Origin: Mycobacterium scrofulaceum
Lineage (GTDB): Bacteria; Actinomycetota; Actinomycetes; Mycobacteriales; Mycobacteriaceae
Direction: 5' to 3'
NCBI RefSeq assembly: GCF_001667885.1
Contig: NZ_LZJW01000060.1
Coordinates: 96,057-160,056, forward strand
DNA: 64,000 nt
The notes below the pieces were generated by a model. The model was not told the origin of the DNA. It made no database searches and was given only the letters and a program-made list of their open reading frames with translations. Shown in pieces: positions 59,950-64,000 of this stretch (within the stretch, counting starts at the first letter, position 1; each line of letters opens with the position of its first letter). Position numbers and translations under genes: made by a program.

Positions 59950-61047
59950 TCACACGCCGGATCGTTCACGCTTGACCAGCTCGACCAGGGCCAGCGGGAT
60001 TCGCATCGGCTCGGGCGCGCTTGACAGCCGCGCCGCGACCGCGACCTCGAGCTGGTCGACGAACTCCCGGGCCCGCGCGTCGTGCACCCCGCCGTCCAGC
60101 CCCCGCACCAGGGCGGGAAACAGCGCCGCGCGGGCGAAACCCGCCCACTGCGCCCCGAACGCCTCGGCGTCGCCGTCGGTTTTGTAGCGGGCCCAGAATC
60201 GGTCCTCGGCGTTGAACATCTCCAGGTGGTCGATCGTCAGGCCCTCGAAGCGGCCGCTGGGCGCGAACGGGGCGCGGAAGTCCTTCTCACCGCGCGCGAA
60301 GGTCGGAATGGTCATCCGTCGCAGCTCCTCCTCGCGGACCAGGCCGTCGCGCACGCGCTCCCGCAGCCCCTCGAGCATCGCGTCGATCAGCGTCGGAAAC
60401 CCCGTCGTGCCGTCTTCGTCGAGCGCGATCGTCATCACCACCAGCCGCCCCTCGGCGGCCAGTTCGCGGCCGCGGAACGCCACGAAGTTGTGCCAGTCCA
60501 GCGCCGCCCGCTCGGCGTACGCCGCGCGGGCCGCGTCGTCGCTGCTGTAGGCGACGTGCACGTGATCGTGCACCTCGCCGGGCATCGCGCTCAGCCACTG
60601 CGTCGCCCACGACGACCAGCCGAGGTTCACCGTCTTGGACGGCACGATCTGGTCGTAGAACGAGCGGCCGACCGACGACGCGAACGTCGCGCCGTCGAGG
60701 TGCAGGTAGCTCTCCGGGTCGTCTTCCAGGGTGTGAAAGAGCGCCGAGAAGTCGTTGTCCGGAATGTCGGTGTGCGCCACCAGGATTGCGTGATCCTGGC
60801 GGGTGCGCCGGCGCAGCACCGCGATGGCCGCCGCCAGGGGCTTCAGCGAATTGTGCCCGTTGGCGGCGCCGTAGTCGGCGATGACGATGGGCTGGGGCGG
60901 CCTGGGCAGCGCCACCCGCTCGGCGGCGCGCTCGAACAAGGCGATGGCCGGCGCCAACCCGGCGGCCTGCAGCCGCGACGACTGGGTGTAAACAGGCTCG
61001 GGCCGAACCACAATGCTCGATTCGGGCATCCTTGGCTCAGGCGGCAT
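59950..61047 (-). CDS. SABATH-like SAM-dependent carboxyl methyltransferase
   Basis: A 365-residue methyltransferase. IVIADYGAANGHNSLKPLAA matches the SABATH SAM-binding motif; LILVAHTDIPDNDFSALF-type DLPxNDF and PSKTVNLGWSSWATQWLS match the salicylate-binding and SSYSLxWLS motifs. SABATH enzymes methylate carboxyl groups of small acids and are mostly known from plants; bacterial members exist. It lies between the acidic protein and the SDR, in the same direction as the SDR (16-base gap). Confidence 0.82.
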   Translation of the reverse strand: MPPEPRMPESSIVVRPEPVYTQSSRLQAAGLAPAIALFERAAERVALPRPPQPIVIADYGAANGHNSLKPLAAAIAVLRRRTRQDHAILVAHTDIPDNDFSALFHTLEDDPESYLHLDGATFASSVGRSFYDQIVPSKTVNLGWSSWATQWLSAMPGEVHDHVHVAYSSDDAARAAYAERAALDWHNFVAFRGRELAAEGRLVVMTIALDEDGTTGFPTLIDAMLEGLRERVRDGLVREEELRRMTIPTFARGEKDFRAPFAPSGRFEGLTIDHLEMFNAEDRFWARYKTDGDAEAFGAQWAGFARAALFPALVRGLDGGVHDARAREFVDQLEVAVAARLSSAPEPMRIPLALVELVKRERSGV

Positions 61048-61063
61048 GTGCCAACGATAGTCG

Positions 61064-62020
61064 TCAGTTCGGCTTCGGGTAGCTGACGCCGGTGAGTTGC
61101 TCGGAAAGCTCCCAAAGTCGTTGGCAGTCAGCCTCGTTACGGGCCCGCGCGGGCACCCTGGCCGGCCGCACGCCGCCGCCGGCCAGCTCCTGGAATCCGC
61201 GCGGCCCGTAGAACGCGCCGCCCGCGGCGTGCGGGGCGGCCGCCGCGTACAGCGCCGGCAGGATCCCTTCGTCGATCTCCTGCCAAAGGAACGGGGTGAA
61301 GCGCCAGGACGCCTTGTACAGCCGCTCCATCAGTGCCGGCTTCTCCCGGCCGTGCGAGGGCCCGGCGATCTGCAGGTTGGTCTTCGTCAGGCCCGGGTGC
61401 GCGGCGTTGGACACGATGCCCCAACCGCCCGCGCGGCTGCGCCGGTCCAGCTCGAGGGCGAACATCAGCACCGCCAGCTTCGACTGGCCATACGCCGACA
61501 TCGCCGCGTAGGACTTCTCGAAATTCGGGTCGTCGAAATGGATCTTGCCGCTCTGCCGGGCGGCCAGGCTGCTCAGCGAGACGACGCGCGATTTGCCGGC
61601 GGCGCGCAGCAGCGCCAGCACGTGCCCGGTCAGCGCGAAGTGCCCGAGATGGTTACTGCCGAACTGCAATTCGAAACCGTCGGCGGTGGTGTCACGTTCC
61701 GGCGGCGTCATGACGCCGGCGTTGTTGATCAGGATGTCGATCGGGCGGCCCTCGGCGGTGAGCTGTTCACCCAGCGCGGCGACCGAGGCCAGCGACGAGA
61801 GGTCCAGCGCCTTGATGGTCAGCTTGGCGTCGGGCACCGTCTTGCGGATGTCCTCGATCGCCGTTTCGCCCTTGGCGCGATTGCGGATCGCCATCACGAC
61901 GTCGGCGCCGGCGGCCGCGAGGCGGCGGGCCAGGCCGAAGCCCAGGCCGCTGTTGGCGCCGGTGACGATGGCGAGCTTGCCCGACAGGTCGGGGACCGTG
62001 GCGACGAGATCGTTGGCCAT
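61064..62020 (-). CDS. SDR, retinol-dehydrogenase-like
   Basis: A 318-residue extended-type [23 protein letters not shown] as cofactor loop, MAIRNRAKG favouring NADP, INNAGVM, and the catalytic [13 protein letters not shown]...YGQSKLA. The length matches the oxidoreductase I recall as Rv2263. ATG 62020 or 62029. First of a probable two-gene unit with the SABATH-like methyltransferase. Confidence 0.85.
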   Translation of the reverse strand: MANDLVATVPDLSGKLAIVTGANSGLGFGLARRLAAAGADVVMAIRNRAKGETAIEDIRKTVPDAKLTIKALDLSSLASVAALGEQLTAEGRPIDILINNAGVMTPPERDTTADGFELQFGSNHLGHFALTGHVLALLRAAGKSRVVSLSSLAARQSGKIHFDDPNFEKSYAAMSAYGQSKLAVLMFALELDRRSRAGGWGIVSNAAHPGLTKTNLQIAGPSHGREKPALMERLYKASWRFTPFLWQEIDEGILPALYAAAAPHAAGGAFYGPRGFQELAGGGVRPARVPARARNEADCQRLWELSEQLTGVSYPKPN

Positions 62021-62093
62021 GGGAATCACTCCTTACCGGTTTCACCCGGCTCCCAGTGTGCGCCGTGTGCCGTCGCGGTGACACACTGCCTGG

Positions 62094-62801
62094 ATGAGCA
62101 GCCGTCGGCTCGCGAAGATTTCGCTGGCCGCCGCCATCGTCGTGATGGTCGTGTCGGTGGGCGGCTTCATCGCCGCCCTGGTGCTCAACGCCTTCTTCCT
62201 GGACAAATACAACGCCTACGGCGAGGTGCCCGTCCCCGGTTCGGGCAGCCTCTACCTGCCCGCCGGCGACGTCACGATCAGCCTGCACAGCGTCGTCATC
62301 AGCGGACCCGATCGCGGCCTGCCGGTGCCGCCGCTGGGCGTCACGATCGCGCCGCCCGACGGCGTGGCGCAGCCCGTGGTGACCGAAAGCATCGGGACCA
62401 CGACGACGGTCAACAACGACGCGCACGTGCGGGTGTGGGTCGCCCGTGTCGCGTCGAGCGGCACGTACAACATCACGACCGACGGTCAGGTCAACGGCTA
62501 CATCGACCCGCGACTGGCCTTCGGCCACACGAGTTCCTTCGGCTTTGTGGTGTGGCTGTTCGTCGCCGCCTTCGTGGTGGGCCTGGCCGGCTCGCTGTTG
62601 TCCGGGTGGTGGCTGGGCCGCACCCGCCGCCGGGCGGTGGTCGCGGCCAACCCGTACCACCGGGTGCCGGCGCCCGTCGAGCCGACCGATGAAGGGGTGC
62701 GCCTGGAGCGGCTCAAAACCCTTGCCGCGCTGCGTGACTCGGGTGCGCTGACCCAGGAGGAGTTCGATGCCGAGAAGCGGCGGATCCTCGACGGGCAATA
62801 G
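62094..62801 (+). CDS. Membrane protein with C-terminal SHOCT domain
   Basis: A 235-residue protein: TM helix at about 8-35 (AAAIVVMVVSVGGFIAALVL), an extracellular beta-rich domain of about 120 residues, a second TM helix (FVVWLFVAAFVVGLAGSLLSG), and a cytoplasmic tail ending in a SHOCT motif (ERLKTLAALRDSGALTQEEF then KRRIL). SHOCT domains are short oligomerisation modules. Function unknown. Confidence 0.82.
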   Translation: MSSRRLAKISLAAAIVVMVVSVGGFIAALVLNAFFLDKYNAYGEVPVPGSGSLYLPAGDVTISLHSVVISGPDRGLPVPPLGVTIAPPDGVAQPVVTESIGTTTTVNNDAHVRVWVARVASSGTYNITTDGQVNGYIDPRLAFGHTSSFGFVVWLFVAAFVVGLAGSLLSGWWLGRTRRRAVVAANPYHRVPAPVEPTDEGVRLERLKTLAALRDSGALTQEEFDAEKRRILDGQ

Positions 62802-62831
62802 CCCGCCTGCCTGGGACCATTAGGCGACTCT

Positions 62832-62863
62832 CGGATTTGATATCGCCGGTGATATCAAATCCG
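62832..62863. repeat. TTTGATAT-family palindrome, copy 3 (possible bidirectional terminator)
   Basis: CGGATTTGATATC (62832-62844) and GATATCAAATCCG (62851-62863) are perfect 13-base arms around GCCGGT. It lies between two convergent gene ends, fitting a shared terminator. Confidence 0.75.
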
Positions 62864-62930
62864 GCGGCGGCATGGTGGTAGGAAAACCGGTGCGCGTGTG
62901 ACGGATGTGGCCGCCAGGGCGTGTGAAGGC

Positions 62931-63554
62931 TCAGTGCCCCCGGGCCACCCACTCCTCGTAGTGCACGATCTCGTCCCCGATCGTGGTGTCGTCGCCGTGG
63001 CCGGTGTGCACGAGCGTCTCGCCCGGCAGCTTGCCCAACCGCTCGGAGATCGAGTGCAGGATCGTCGGGAAGTCCGAATAGGAGCGGCCGGTCGCGCCTG
63101 GGCCGCCGGAGAACAGGGTGTCGCCGCTGAACACGACGCCCAGGTCGTGCGAATACCAGCACACCGATCCGGGGGAGTGCCCCGGGGTGTGCAACGCGCG
63201 CAGCTCGGTGCCGCCGACGGTGACCGTCTCGCCGTCGGACACCGACCGGAACTCCTTGTCGGGGTGCGTCATCCGCCACAGCACCTCGTCGGCCGGGTGC
63301 AGCAGCACCGGCGCGTCGAGCGCCTTGCCCAGTTCCGGCGCGACCGTCACGTGGTCGTTGTGGCCGTGCGTGCACACCACCGCGACCACATGGCGGCCAT
63401 CGACGGCCTCGATGATCGGCTCGGCCGTGTGCGCGGCGTCGAACACCACGACGTTGGAGTTGTCACCGATCAGCCAGATGTTGTTGTCGACTTCCCAACT
63501 GCCGCCGTCCAATTCGAACGTGCCGTGGGTGACCACCTTCTGAATCTGAACCAT
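62931..63554 (-). CDS. MBL-fold metallo-hydrolase
   Basis: A 207-residue metallo-beta-lactamase-fold protein. Metal motif THGHNDHV, further His in HTPGHSPGS, Asp in FSGDTLF and His in HTGHGDDT: a complete glyoxalase II-type binuclear site. Its ATG overlaps the stop of the mscR-like gene (63554) as ATGA, as expected of the pair I recall as Rv2259-Rv2260, so it may hydrolyse a mycothiol thioester such as the S-formyl product. Confidence 0.88.
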   Translation of the reverse strand: MVQIQKVVTHGTFELDGGSWEVDNNIWLIGDNSNVVVFDAAHTAEPIIEAVDGRHVVAVVCTHGHNDHVTVAPELGKALDAPVLLHPADEVLWRMTHPDKEFRSVSDGETVTVGGTELRALHTPGHSPGSVCWYSHDLGVVFSGDTLFSGGPGATGRSYSDFPTILHSISERLGKLPGETLVHTGHGDDTTIGDEIVHYEEWVARGH

Positions 63555-64000
63555 CAGAGCACCACCACCGAACGCAACACCTTGCCCCCATGCATCTTGT
63601 GGAAGGCCTCCTCGACGTCGCCGAGGCCGATGCGCTCGGAGACGAATTGCTCCAGGGGGAGCCGGCCCTGCAGGTACAGATCGATCAGAGTGGGGAAGTC
63701 GCGCTCGGGCAGGCAATCGCCGTACCACGACGACTTCAGGGAGCCGCCGTGGCTGAAGAAGTCGATCAGCGGCATCTCGAGCTTCATGTCGGGCGTCGGA
63801 ACCCCCACCAGCACAACGGTTCCCGCGAGATCGCGGGCGTAGAAGGCCTGCTTCCAGGTCTCGGGCCGGCCGACGGCGTCGATCGCCACGTTGACTCCGA
63901 ACCCGTCGGTGAGGTCCTGGATCGCCTCGACGACGTCGGTCTGGCGGGCGTTGACCGTGTGGGTGGCGCCGAACTTGCGGGCCCAGTCCAGCTTGGTGTC
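63554..64000 (-). CDS. mscR: MscR-like zinc alcohol dehydrogenase, C-terminal part
   Basis: The C-terminal 148 residues of a class III-type alcohol dehydrogenase, cut by the window end: [33 protein letters not shown] of the NAD domain, and the closing [15 protein letters not shown]. The coupling to an MBL hydrolase suggests the mycothiol-dependent formaldehyde dehydrogenase/S-nitrosomycothiol reductase. The N-terminus and zinc sites are outside the window. Confidence 0.82.
   Translation of the reverse strand, partial: DTKLDWARKFGATHTVNARQTDVVEAIQDLTDGFGVNVAIDAVGRPETWKQAFYARDLAGTVVLVGVPTPDMKLEMPLIDFFSHGGSLKSSWYGDCLPERDFPTLIDLYLQGRLPLEQFVSERIGLGDVEEAFHKMHGGKVLRSVVVL

Overview
This is a GC-rich actinobacterial chromosome segment that reads as a slow-growing Mycobacterium, most likely of the M. 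avium complex type. The evidence is a PE/PPE gene pair, an MPT70/MPT83-DipZ-SigK-RskA cluster, a ferredoxin-dependent sulfite reductase operon (nirA-cysH-chelatase), CYP124, a mycothiol-dependent dehydrogenase end, a cutinase, and many TetR regulators. Names of M. tuberculosis counterparts are recalled from family knowledge, not aligned here. No rRNA, tRNA or CRISPR array was recognised.

Layout. 1-12.4 kb: the end of a membrane protein, TetR, a GT4 glycosyltransferase, an acetoin module (acetolactate decarboxylase and synthase) divergent from a Rieske oxygenase with its own TetR, a COG4637-type ATPase, a YjcE-like Na+/H+ antiporter, a protein with an extreme cysteine tail, a chagasin-like lipoprotein and an SDR. 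12.4-24.8 kb: a DUF1707 gene divergent from a TetR across a clear operator, a lipase-like esterase, PPE and PE genes, ferredoxin, a LysR regulator, the sulfite-reduction operon, an acyltransferase, an FAD-linked oxidase and a polysaccharide deacetylase. A TTGTG-N4-CACAA motif occurs both between ferredoxin and LysR and upstream of nirA, which suggests one regulon.

24.8-30.5 kb: TetR translationally coupled to an unusual alpha/beta-hydrolase-methyltransferase fusion, then a Ser/Thr kinase, a small secreted cysteine-rich protein and a predicted membrane pseudokinase. 30.5-36.7 kb: a stretch whose outer genes have clearly lower GC, with a PD-(D/E)XK nuclease and a modification-dependent-like HNH endonuclease flanking a P450/hydrolase/tocopherol-cyclase-like operon and a VOC protein. 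36.7-48.1 kb: SMP-30-like protein, SDR, an unrecognised helical protein, TetR plus an acyl-CoA-dehydrogenase-like oxidase, a divergent pair of small secreted paralogues, TetR-enoyl-CoA hydratase, a peptidoglycan amidase, cutinase and a Baeyer-Villiger-type monooxygenase.

48.1-54.2 kb: a repeat-rich gap, then mpt70, dipZ, mpt83, rskA and sigK in one block with two matching SigK-type promoters, then a haloacid dehalogenase-like gene. 54.2-64 kb: an NTF2-like protein, cyp124, an MmpS-like secreted protein, a DapB-like reductase, a membrane-anchored Hsp70-like protein, an acidic disordered protein, a SABATH-like methyltransferase, an SDR, a SHOCT protein, an MBL hydrolase and the truncated end of an MscR-like dehydrogenase. 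At least three families of dispersed palindromes sit in the gaps between genes.
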